Below, in pieces: positions 35,325 through 43,565 of a stretch of 64,000 nt of DNA; position 1 is the stretch's first letter, and each line of letters starts with the position of its first letter. The stretch is from NCBI RefSeq assembly GCF_947259545.1, contig NZ_CAMYMK010000011.1:248001-312000 (forward strand), written 5' to 3'. The notes under the pieces are model-generated. The model worked only from the letters and a program-made list of their open reading frames with translations, searched no databases and had not been told where the DNA came from. The stretch is from an uncultured Marinobacter sp. (GTDB lineage Bacteria > Pseudomonadota > Gammaproteobacteria > Pseudomonadales > Oleiphilaceae). The translations under genes were made by a program, and so were the position numbers.

Positions 35325-37811
35325 CTAACGTGCCAGTTCTACCAGGCGATACTCTACGAGCCCCGGATCACTGTCGATTTCTTCCTGAGTGTAGGGGAAG
35401 CGTATCCATTGTTTGCCGGAGTAGGCCTCGGTCATATCCTTGTAATAGGGCGATGCCGGATCAGTGGACTGGGAATAGGTCACAAAGCCTTCCGCAACGG
35501 GCTGGCCCTCGTCATCCCACGTCACGGTCTGGATATAGCTGTTGCCATAATTTACGTCGTATCGGCCATCGCTGATATCGTGTGGCCGCGAACTGGCGAT
35601 GGTAAACGCCCCTTCGAACCCTTCACCACCGAACACCGGGATCACGGTATCGTGAATACCGGAAACCTGAAGGTCCCCCATGGCGGCGTCCATCGCCATC
35701 GGCGAGTCCTGGATGGCTTTCACCCCATCGGCAAAAGCCGCCTGCACCAGAGGACTGGCGACATTGAGCATCGCCGGCGTATTGACCGGGTCGGAAGAAT
35801 CAAACGGGGTTCGCCATTTGTCCGGGGATTCCACGGGCAACGGATCAATGTTGCGCCAGAACTCCCGCCAGATATGACCGCCGACCGATCCCAGGTTATG
35901 AGTGCCATCCCAGGCCTGCAGAATAGAACAGGCTTCTGAAATGTCCACCGGCTGCCCGCCACTGCTCAACAAAGTGCCGATCGGGCAATAGGCACTCAGC
36001 ACATCTTCACGCGCCAGTTGCTCTGACTGTAGCGAGCTGTCCAGCACGATATCCTGCAGGTTGGCCAGGTCAAAACCCGTGCTGCCCGGTTTGCCATCGG
36101 AACCATCGAGACGCTGGATCACCTGCTGCATACATTTACGGGTACGCAAGGTACGCGGAGTTTCTTCATCCCCAATAATGGCGGCGAAGCCGGTCAGCGG
36201 CTCAGCGGGGTTGGTGACCCAGTAACTGTCATTGCAGTTGTGGACCCAGTCATCCCGCTGCAGGGAAGGAAGATTGGCACGCCCAAATACACCTTCTGCA
36301 GGGGCATCCGCGTCCGTATCCCACTGACAGTCGGCACGGGAACCATCCATCAGCGGCAGGCCCGGAGACAGCAGATCAAATACCGGAGACAGCGCCGTTG
36401 CACAGGCTTGTGCCTTGGCATCCGGTACATTGGGCACCACCGTCAGGTCACCGTAATACGCCGGTTTACCCGGCCCGGTTGCCACTGTATTGACCCAGGG
36501 CACACCCAGCACGCTGCCATGCAGCTCCACAAACTCCTCGAAACTGTCAGCCTGGTTCCAGCGGAAAAACTGGTTCAGCAGGCGATCATTCTCGGCGTTG
36601 GCATCACGCAGGGTGTAAGCCTTGGCGTTCGACCAGTTCAGTATCGGCACACCCGCCGCTTCAAAGGTCAGCATGGGTCCGTAACGGGAGTTGTAGAGCG
36701 TACGGGTAACGTCACTCACCTCGCCGTTGTCATCCATCGCCTGTACCGTAATCTCCGTGGCCTCCATATCCACAAACTCACCCTCGTACAGATACTGGGT
36801 GGGATCGGCGGGGTTCAGGGTCAGCTCATAAAAGCTGAAACGAAAAGCAGTAGAAACAGTGTGGCTCCAGGCAAACTGATCATTGAAACCGATCAGTACT
36901 GCGGGCAGACCATAGAGTGCCGCCCCCATAATCTCGGCCTGATCCCCGACTTTGATGTGCGCCAGGTAAAGGCGTTCGGTCTTCTCCCACGGGAAATGGG
37001 GATTGCCAAACAACATGGACTCACCGGAGCGGCTGGCTCCCGCCGACAACCCATACATGTTACTGCCGATCGGCAACTCATCCGCAAACGGGAAGGGCAG
37101 GTCTTCACTGCCCTCAATGCCAGCATCCGCAAGGGCATCGAGAATCTGGTCCGTGGACAGTTCCGGCACGTCCGTAGCCGGCGGCTGGGCCGTAGCTACA
37201 CCCTCAACAAAGACCGACGAGGACGCCAGAACCGCGAGGCGGAAGTAGCGCCGATACATGTCATCCTCTTCCATCGGCATCAGCCAGGGCTCATCGCGAC
37301 AGGCTTCATGCCGTCCAGGGTGCTGACCGTTCCGAAGTTCCCGCAGGTAGCGATTAAAACCGGCAACATAACCACTGGAGGCCTCCAGGACTTCCGGATC
37401 ACTGCCGGTTTTGAACGGCGCGATGGCTTCGTCCGTTGCAGCTGTCCGCCAGAAAAAGTCGGCGTTGAGATTGGTTGTCGTCGCACCGTTGGATGGGATC
37501 TGATAGGTTCCATCGGCCCCGAGAAAACGGGCCCGCAATCCACGAACGGTCAGGGTATCCTCTGCCAGCAGGCAAAGATTATCTTCCGCCTGGGCATAAC
37601 CGTAGGCGTATCCCATACTGGCAAAGTCATCAGCTTCGATGTGGGGAATACCAAAAGCGGTGCGTTTGAGGGTTGCCTTGAACAGTTTCTGTTCACCACC
37701 AACGACAGGCGCCGGGGCGTTTGCATCGTCACTTCCGCCACTGCTGCTCAGGCAGCCGGAAAGCAGGATTGCCGTCAGGGCAACCCCGCCCAGTTTTTTT
37801 GTATGTATCAT
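35325..37811 (-). CDS. Penicillin-acylase family lipoprotein
   Basis: An 828-aa Ntn-hydrolase-type acylase with a lipoprotein signal (lipobox LSGC, Cys20) and a Ser/Gly/Asp-rich linker. RTAFGIPHIEADDFASMGYAYGYAQAEDNL, landmark near residues 50-80, is typical for the alpha part. The likely processing site and nucleophile is the Ser in ELPIGSNMYGLSAG near residue 247; an HTVSTAFRF segment and a later DCNDSYWVTNPAEPL-like region agree with the beta subunit. Family members deacylate beta-lactams, N-acyl-homoserine lactones or N-acyl amino acids. The lipoprotein anchor and the substrate are open; quorum quenching is one possibility. Confidence 0.82.
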   Translation of the reverse strand: MIHTKKLGGVALTAILLSGCLSSSGGSDDANAPAPVVGGEQKLFKATLKRTAFGIPHIEADDFASMGYAYGYAQAEDNLCLLAEDTLTVRGLRARFLGADGTYQIPSNGATTTNLNADFFWRTAATDEAIAPFKTGSDPEVLEASSGYVAGFNRYLRELRNGQHPGRHEACRDEPWLMPMEEDDMYRRYFRLAVLASSSVFVEGVATAQPPATDVPELSTDQILDALADAGIEGSEDLPFPFADELPIGSNMYGLSAGASRSGESMLFGNPHFPWEKTERLYLAHIKVGDQAEIMGAALYGLPAVLIGFNDQFAWSHTVSTAFRFSFYELTLNPADPTQYLYEGEFVDMEATEITVQAMDDNGEVSDVTRTLYNSRYGPMLTFEAAGVPILNWSNAKAYTLRDANAENDRLLNQFFRWNQADSFEEFVELHGSVLGVPWVNTVATGPGKPAYYGDLTVVPNVPDAKAQACATALSPVFDLLSPGLPLMDGSRADCQWDTDADAPAEGVFGRANLPSLQRDDWVHNCNDSYWVTNPAEPLTGFAAIIGDEETPRTLRTRKCMQQVIQRLDGSDGKPGSTGFDLANLQDIVLDSSLQSEQLAREDVLSAYCPIGTLLSSGGQPVDISEACSILQAWDGTHNLGSVGGHIWREFWRNIDPLPVESPDKWRTPFDSSDPVNTPAMLNVASPLVQAAFADGVKAIQDSPMAMDAAMGDLQVSGIHDTVIPVFGGEGFEGAFTIASSRPHDISDGRYDVNYGNSYIQTVTWDDEGQPVAEGFVTYSQSTDPASPYYKDMTEAYSGKQWIRFPYTQEEIDSDPGLVEYRLVELAR

Positions 37812-37906
37812 TGTCTCTTCCGTCGTTGTTATTGTTGGTCACAAAGCTGACGCCCTGTCACCAACTCACGAACAACGACGAAAAAGGGTTCCAATATCCG
37901 GTCAAT

Positions 37907-39598
37907 TTAAACCTTGAACTGACCAACCAGTGACCGCAGGCTCTCACCGAGGCGCGCCAGCTCTTCGCTTGCCTCATTCGTCTGGGTCACACCGGTATCG
38001 CTGCGCTGTGCTGCATCCACGATGCGCACCACGTTCTGGTTGATTTCTTCGGCGACCTGGCTTTGCTGCTCAGCCGCCGTTGCGATCTGGGTGACCTGAT
38101 CGTGGATCTGGCCAACGGATTTTTCAATGGTGCCCAACGCACTGGTCGCATGGTTGATCCGCTCAACCGTTTCGGTGGAATGATCACGGGAGGCGTTCAT
38201 ACGATCAACCGCTGCCCGCGACTCACTGACAAAGCCACCGATCATCTCGCGAATCTGATCGGCCGATTCTGCGCTGCGCTTGGCCAGCTGACGGACCTCA
38301 TCGGCCACCACCGAGAACCCGCGACCATGTTCCCCGGCCCGAGCAGCTTCAATCGCGGCGTTCAGCGCCAACAGGTTGGTTTGCTCGGTGACCGCATGAA
38401 TGACGTCCAGCACCTGTTGAATGTCATCGGACTTCTCTGCCAGCGAATTGATGCTTCGAGCGGTCTCTTCAATTTCACCGGAAAGCCGGTTCACCGCAGC
38501 CTGGGCATTAGTGATGGTCTCACCTCCATCACGGGCCATGCGGTCTGCATCCGAAGCAGCACTCTCGACCTCATTGGCGTTGCCGGAAATCTGCTGGATC
38601 GTTGCCGCCATTTCATTGATGGCGGACGCAATCTGATCGGTTTCCGAGCCCTGCTCCTGGACTGACGTACGGGTTTCATTTGCCACCCGACTCAGCTCTT
38701 CAGCAGCCGACGCTACCTGATCCGTGGTGCTTCCCACTTCACGCATGGTGTTCTGGATCTTGATCACGAAGTTGTTAAATCGTCGGCCCAACTCTGCCAA
38801 TTCATCGGTGCCCTCGTCCGGCAGCCGCTGACGCAGATCGCCCTCACCGTCGGCGATTTCCTGCATCATGTCACTGACGGCTTTCAGGGGTTTGGTCACC
38901 GTGCGACCGACAAACAGACCAATGAACAGGGCCACCAGGACCACAATGACCGTATCAATCAGGATAGCGCCCAAGGTGGCCCGTATGTTCTTTTCAATAT
39001 CCAGGCGAGCCTCGCTGACCACGGCGTCTATATCGGTCACGTACACACCGGCACCGACCAACCAATCCCAGCCCGGGATAATGACCGCGTAGGACACCTT
39101 GGGTTCCTCATTGCCGGAGGCAGGATTCATCCAGTCATACCCGTAAAAGCCGTCACCCTGAGCCGCCTCGAACAGGTTACCAATCAGATCCCGGACCGTC
39201 GGATTATCCGTAGGACCTTCCCTTGAAGGATCAGGTGCATAAGCCAGGTTGTAGACGTCTCGGGTATAGGCAAATACGTAGTTGGTTTCGTCGAAACGAA
39301 TCGAACGCAACCGATCCGCCGCAACCTCCTTGGCTTCCTGCTCCGTCAGATCCGGATCGTTCTTCGCTTCAAGCACCACCGCACGGGCCGCCTCGACCAG
39401 ATTCTTCAGCCCGGCTTTGCGAGCTTCCAGCAGACTCTCGTCCAGACGCTCCAGTTCTTCCGCTTCGTTCGCACGAAATTCACTGAATGCAACCCAGGTA
39501 ATGGTTGCAGCCGTCAATATTACTGGCACCAACACTGCCAGCAGCAGTCGGGAACGGATTTTAAGTCGGGTCATCAGTGTCATCGGCGTGTATCCCAT
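37907..39598 (-). CDS. Cache-domain methyl-accepting chemotaxis protein
   Basis: A 563-aa transmembrane chemoreceptor. TM1 lies at about residues 15-38, followed by a periplasmic single-Cache (Cache_2) domain (about 45-190, with [19 protein letters not shown] and [16 protein letters not shown]). TM2 is near 205-228 and is followed by a HAMP domain and a full signalling domain with hairpin tip [18 protein letters not shown]. Such receptors commonly sense small carboxylates or amines. The start could also be one of two ATGs 15 or 24 nt downstream. Confidence 0.9.
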   Translation of the reverse strand: MGYTPMTLMTRLKIRSRLLLAVLVPVILTAATITWVAFSEFRANEAEELERLDESLLEARKAGLKNLVEAARAVVLEAKNDPDLTEQEAKEVAADRLRSIRFDETNYVFAYTRDVYNLAYAPDPSREGPTDNPTVRDLIGNLFEAAQGDGFYGYDWMNPASGNEEPKVSYAVIIPGWDWLVGAGVYVTDIDAVVSEARLDIEKNIRATLGAILIDTVIVVLVALFIGLFVGRTVTKPLKAVSDMMQEIADGEGDLRQRLPDEGTDELAELGRRFNNFVIKIQNTMREVGSTTDQVASAAEELSRVANETRTSVQEQGSETDQIASAINEMAATIQQISGNANEVESAASDADRMARDGGETITNAQAAVNRLSGEIEETARSINSLAEKSDDIQQVLDVIHAVTEQTNLLALNAAIEAARAGEHGRGFSVVADEVRQLAKRSAESADQIREMIGGFVSESRAAVDRMNASRDHSTETVERINHATSALGTIEKSVGQIHDQVTQIATAAEQQSQVAEEINQNVVRIVDAAQRSDTGVTQTNEASEELARLGESLRSLVGQFKV

Positions 39599-39808
39599 TA
39601 TTATCGGTGCTTGACGTGCAATTATGCACAGGCTGGCAAACCCATCTGTTCCAGTTTGTTAAGGCGGTGTTACCAGAGTTCGACGACAGACCGGGTCGCC
39701 ACAGCGAACCGGTTTTACAACAGTCGGTTACGGTAGGGAGTTTATCGGCCAGACGGTTACGGACTTGAATCCAGTGTAGACTAAAGTACCAACCAGCAGA
39801 GGGCACCC

Positions 39809-41152
39809 ATGACTGACCTGTTCCTTATACGACACGGGAAATCAAGCTGGGCCGACGAGTCACTTCGTGACCAGGAACGCCCTCTCAATGCCCGCGGCCA
39901 GCAACAGTTACCGGCACTTGCCCGGGCAGCACAACAACTGGGCGCGCTGGACGGCCTCATCCTCTCAAGCAATGCCCAGCGTGCCACTCAGACCCTTGCA
40001 GGCATCACAGCAGACAGGTGCCCGCAAGACAGGATCCTCACCGAGCCTGGACTGTACACGTTTGATTACCGGGTTCTCCTCAAGGCGTTGTCCACTGTAG
40101 ACGATGAACGCACCGTTACCGTTGTGGGCCACAATCCCGCCCTGCTGGATCTGGCATCGCACCTCCTTGACTACCCTCCGGACAGCTTTCCAACCGGCAG
40201 CCTTATGCACATTCGGTTGCCGGCACGGCCGTGGAACAAACTGAAAAAACACAGCGGCCACTTGCGGACACTGCTGACCCCCAGGGACATCAGTTTTCAG
40301 CAATTCATCCGTAAGCGCGACAAACACAGTCCGGACAGTGCCGGGCCCCTGGCGGGCCATATCCCTGACGCCCTGCTTCACCAGTACCACCTAATGCGGG
40401 ATCTTGAAAACGGTGTCATGTACGGCTTTGACGAAGAATTCCTGCACCAGTACCGGGTTGCGCTCAGGCGTTCCCGGGCCATTGCCGAATCGGTGGCCGG
40501 GCTAATCGAGGTGAGGCACCTGCACAAGGCTATTAAAACTCTCGGGCGGCACGCCAGAGCAACGAGCGCCCTGCGAGATCTGCATGTATTCATCGCTGCC
40601 CGTGAAGAGGACTTGCGTGCAGCCGGTGCGCTCCCGTTCTTCCAATCTCTTGCCCACTCTCAACAACAACAGCTCAGGGAACACCTGCAAAGCGGCAACT
40701 ATCAACGCGACATGGACCGATGGTTTCGCCTGATCAGTTCGTCCTCTTTCAGGAAACACACCCTTAACCTGAAACCGAAAGACATCCGGCACACGCTGGA
40801 GTCCCGGATATCGCGCTACAACCAACGGGCGGCAGAACTGAATGAACAATCCCCGGACGAAGACATCCATGCCCTTCGCAAGATGCTGAAGCGCATTCGC
40901 TACCTGATGGAGCTGCAGAAGCCTGGCCGGAACAAGGTCATGAAGAAGGTGAAAAAACGACAAAGCTGGCTGGGCAATTTCCAGGACTTACATGTGCACC
41001 TGGAACTGTTGCAGCGATTCAGGGAAGACAAAGGGACACTCACGGAGAACGACGAAACCGAAGACGCAATCAACCCGCTGATTGAGAGCGTTGAACAAGA
41101 CAAGGCAGCCCTGAAGGAGCAGATACTCACCCACCATCGCCTTATGCTGTAA
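39809..41152 (+). CDS. SixA-type phosphohistidine phosphatase fused to a CHAD domain
   Basis: A 447-aa two-domain protein. Residues 1-150 are a histidine phosphatase of the SixA type: FLIRHGKSSWAD with the catalytic RHG at 8-10, and the second catalytic His in VVGHNPALLDL. Residues from about 190 to the end form a CHAD domain, with repeated His/Arg/Lys-rich helices such as FLHQYRVALRRSRAI and HALRKMLKRIRYLMEL. CHAD domains bind inorganic polyphosphate. The fusion suggests a phosphatase localised to polyphosphate granules or acting on a polyphosphate-linked phosphoprotein. Divergent from the chemoreceptor. Confidence 0.87.
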   Translation: MTDLFLIRHGKSSWADESLRDQERPLNARGQQQLPALARAAQQLGALDGLILSSNAQRATQTLAGITADRCPQDRILTEPGLYTFDYRVLLKALSTVDDERTVTVVGHNPALLDLASHLLDYPPDSFPTGSLMHIRLPARPWNKLKKHSGHLRTLLTPRDISFQQFIRKRDKHSPDSAGPLAGHIPDALLHQYHLMRDLENGVMYGFDEEFLHQYRVALRRSRAIAESVAGLIEVRHLHKAIKTLGRHARATSALRDLHVFIAAREEDLRAAGALPFFQSLAHSQQQQLREHLQSGNYQRDMDRWFRLISSSSFRKHTLNLKPKDIRHTLESRISRYNQRAAELNEQSPDEDIHALRKMLKRIRYLMELQKPGRNKVMKKVKKRQSWLGNFQDLHVHLELLQRFREDKGTLTENDETEDAINPLIESVEQDKAALKEQILTHHRLML

Positions 41153-41167
41153 TCAGCCAGCCTGTCA

Positions 41168-41377
41168 TCAGGGGCGCTCGTCCACCGGAGCGCCCTCGTC
41201 GCACTTTTTGCAGTCCAGCTCAAATCCGATCATTGACTCACGGCCATCTTCAGACACAACCCAGGGCCGATTCACCCAGGGCGGGTCATGGCGCACGTGC
41301 TGATTGTGACCGCAGGCCAGTTGGGCGACCCAGTGGCATTCCTCATCTTTGTGGTAACCGGTAATGGGTTGTTTCAT
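41168..41377 (-). CDS. DUF3565 family small protein
   Basis: A 69-aa protein with CGHNQHVRHDPPW and CKKC, a pattern matching the DUF3565 family, which probably binds a metal through Cys and His. Function unknown. Its stop lies 15 nt from the end of the convergent SixA-CHAD gene; a GGGCGCTC/GAGCGCCC stem inside its 3' end may terminate both. It starts 4 nt after the stop of the ychJ-like gene upstream. Confidence 0.8.
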   Translation of the reverse strand: MKQPITGYHKDEECHWVAQLACGHNQHVRHDPPWVNRPWVVSEDGRESMIGFELDCKKCDEGAPVDERP

Positions 41378-41381
41378 GGAA

Positions 41382-41846
41382 TCAAAGACAGCAGGCTTTG
41401 TATTTTTTACCGCTACCGCAGGGGCACGGTTCGTTCCGGCCAGGTTTCAACGGACCTTCCGTGGTATCGCCGGACACGTAAAACCAACGACCACCCTCCC
41501 TCGCGAAATTCGATGTTTCTTCCAGATAACCCCAGCCGTCACCCAGACGATAAACCGCGCGGAAATGCACTGTGCCGGTATCGCCCCGGGTGGAATGGTC
41601 GAGAATGTGGAGGGATGTCCACTCCGGCGACGGATCAAGATTCATGGATTGGGGGCGGGTGCTCTGATGCCAGGTTTCCTGCAGATAGTCCGACAGTTTG
41701 AACACGAACGCACAATATCGGGAACGCATCAACGCTTCCGGCGTAGGTGCCGGGCTGCCTTGATGAAATGGCTGACAACAGGCAAGGTAGGCTTCGCCGG
41801 AACCGCATGGGCAGCGTTGCTGTTCGACGGGAGATTGATCTGTCAT
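41382..41846 (-). CDS. YchJ-like SEC-C motif protein
   Basis: A 154-aa protein of the YchJ (UPF0225) family. It has a zinc-binding SEC-C motif at both ends, CPCGSGEAYLACC near the N-terminus and CPCGSGKKYKACC at the C-terminus, and a central NTF2-like region with LMRSRYCAFVFKLSDYL. Function not established. Probably co-transcribed with the DUF3565 gene. Confidence 0.88.
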   Translation of the reverse strand: MTDQSPVEQQRCPCGSGEAYLACCQPFHQGSPAPTPEALMRSRYCAFVFKLSDYLQETWHQSTRPQSMNLDPSPEWTSLHILDHSTRGDTGTVHFRAVYRLGDGWGYLEETSNFAREGGRWFYVSGDTTEGPLKPGRNEPCPCGSGKKYKACCL

Positions 41847-41954
41847 CCGGAAACCCTCATTCCACTATACTGTAACCACGGGGCGCAGTTTATCAGCTCC
41901 AACTGTATCCCGGCTTTGCTTTTGGCATTCCTTACCCTCAATCGGTGACTGGTT

Positions 41955-42692
41955 TTGGACGACGTATCCCTGGTTCATATTCTGCTTGCCAACCTGACGT
42001 TACTTGGGGGTGCTTGCCTCCAGGGATTGGCCGGTTATGGTATCGGTACCTTTTCGGCACCGCTGTTGTTCCTGATCAGTCCACTATTTGTGCCCGCACC
42101 GCTGGTACTCAACGCAATACTTCTGACCGTACTCATGCTGTTCCGCTACCATGAATCGTTGCAGATCCGCGAAGTACGTTTTGCTATCGGAGGCGGCGCG
42201 TTGGGCACCGTTCTTGCTGGTCTGACACTGCTGATCCTGTCACCCAAGGGGTTCGAGCTGATATTCGGCGTGCTGATACTGGCCGGTGTCGCGCTGAGCA
42301 TCGGCGGGTTGCGCCCGAGACTGAACGCCTGCAACAGTGTGCTTGCCGGCGCGGCTTCCACCTACATGGGCACAATTACCGCCGTGGGCGGACCACCCAT
42401 TGCGCTGATATACCAGAATGAAAAAGGGCCACTGGTGCGCGCGAACATGTCTGCGTTCTTTCTGGTCGCGAGCTTTTTCAGCGTAACAGCGCTGTTTGCC
42501 TCCGGGTATCTCGGCGCCCGGGAACTCAAGCTGTTTGCCCTCACATTTCCCGGTGTTCTGGTTGGCTTCTGGCTCTCGGGAAAACTGGTCCACCGTCTAC
42601 CGGTTGAGGGACTTCGACCTGTTATTCTCGGTATCGCCGCCGTAGCGGGTGCGGCAGCGCTGGCGCGTGGATTACTGACACTTCAGGTGTAG
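41955..42692 (+). CDS. TSUP-family permease (TauE/SafE)
   Basis: A 245-aa membrane protein with about seven to eight transmembrane segments. The family half-motif GLAGYGIGTFSAPLLFLISP lies near residue 24 and the second, YMGTITAVGGPPIALIYQ, near residue 136. Members move sulfur-containing or small organic anions such as sulfoacetate or sulfite. It starts at TTG; no better start in frame before the first helix was found. Substrate unknown. Confidence 0.82.
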   Translation: MDDVSLVHILLANLTLLGGACLQGLAGYGIGTFSAPLLFLISPLFVPAPLVLNAILLTVLMLFRYHESLQIREVRFAIGGGALGTVLAGLTLLILSPKGFELIFGVLILAGVALSIGGLRPRLNACNSVLAGAASTYMGTITAVGGPPIALIYQNEKGPLVRANMSAFFLVASFFSVTALFASGYLGARELKLFALTFPGVLVGFWLSGKLVHRLPVEGLRPVILGIAAVAGAAALARGLLTLQV

Positions 42693-42700
42693 CCACGGTT

Positions 42701-43378
42701 TCACTCCGCCCAAAGCCGGGCCCGGAAACGGCTTCGACGCCACAGTAGCGACAGCCAAAGGGCGTGGAGATTGATCAGCAGGGCCAGCACCCATTCAAAG
42801 GCATCATCCCTCTGGTCGTAAAATTCGGGCACCACGCCATCAAGAATGACCGACAGGATGCCCACTGCGAGCGTGATCTGACACAGCCTCAAAAGCCGTA
42901 AGCCCGTTCTGCTCCAGGTCGGGTGATCTCGAAGAGCACCGCTGATCAGAAGTTGGGCAATGAAGGTGAGCGAGAAATAGAGAACCACGCCGGTGCGCCT
43001 AACCAGATTAAAACCGTCACCCGTGTGACCGAGCGCCAGGGTATACGCTATCAACGACAGGCAGGCGATCAGCCCAAGCCAGGGAATCCAGGCTGCTCCT
43101 GCGGTGTGGATACCCAACTGGCGCAACCAGCGACCATTCAGCCACCAGAACAGGATACCCACTACCCCCGCCGGCAACATCGCGCCCTTGAAGATGAAAT
43201 AGGCCGTGCCGTCCCGACCCGTGCGACTGATGCTGGTGCAGCTGTCCCAGTAGGGAATGCAGGCAGTAACATGCCCCTCCAGCACCGAGACCACAAAGGT
43301 GGTGTGAATGGTCAGAAACGGAATAAGGCCAGCAGCAAGCGCCAGCCACCAGAGAGGTACGCTCCTATGGTCAGCCAC
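42701..43378 (-). CDS. Frag1/DRAM/Sfk1-like membrane protein
   Basis: A 225-aa protein with about six transmembrane helices. The first loop has CIPYWDSCTSISRTGRDGTA followed by YFIFKGAMLPAGV, which matches the Frag1/DRAM/Sfk1 type of six-span proteins. Function in bacteria is unknown. Its stop is 8 nt from the end of the convergent permease. It is divergent from pelA, separated by 187 nt, in which I see no clear promoter or operator. Confidence 0.65.
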   Translation of the reverse strand: MADHRSVPLWWLALAAGLIPFLTIHTTFVVSVLEGHVTACIPYWDSCTSISRTGRDGTAYFIFKGAMLPAGVVGILFWWLNGRWLRQLGIHTAGAAWIPWLGLIACLSLIAYTLALGHTGDGFNLVRRTGVVLYFSLTFIAQLLISGALRDHPTWSRTGLRLLRLCQITLAVGILSVILDGVVPEFYDQRDDAFEWVLALLINLHALWLSLLWRRSRFRARLWAE

Positions 43379-43565
43379 GATAAAACCTCTTAAGCCTGAG
43401 TCCTCATTTGACGAGGCTAGCGGCCTGCCGTCGGACAGTCCACCGCCAGCATGAACAATAATTACACAGGTTTTTCAAATATACAGATAAAATGCCTTCT
43501 CTTCGGCTTAACTGCTAGATTAGGAACAATATTCATTCACTCTCCGGCTCCGAACCCAATATAAA

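Noticed and set aside
36240..37850. Plus-strand frame of 536 aa opposite the acylase gene
   Set aside because: The opposite strand encodes a clear penicillin-acylase family protein; this product is basic and without motifs.
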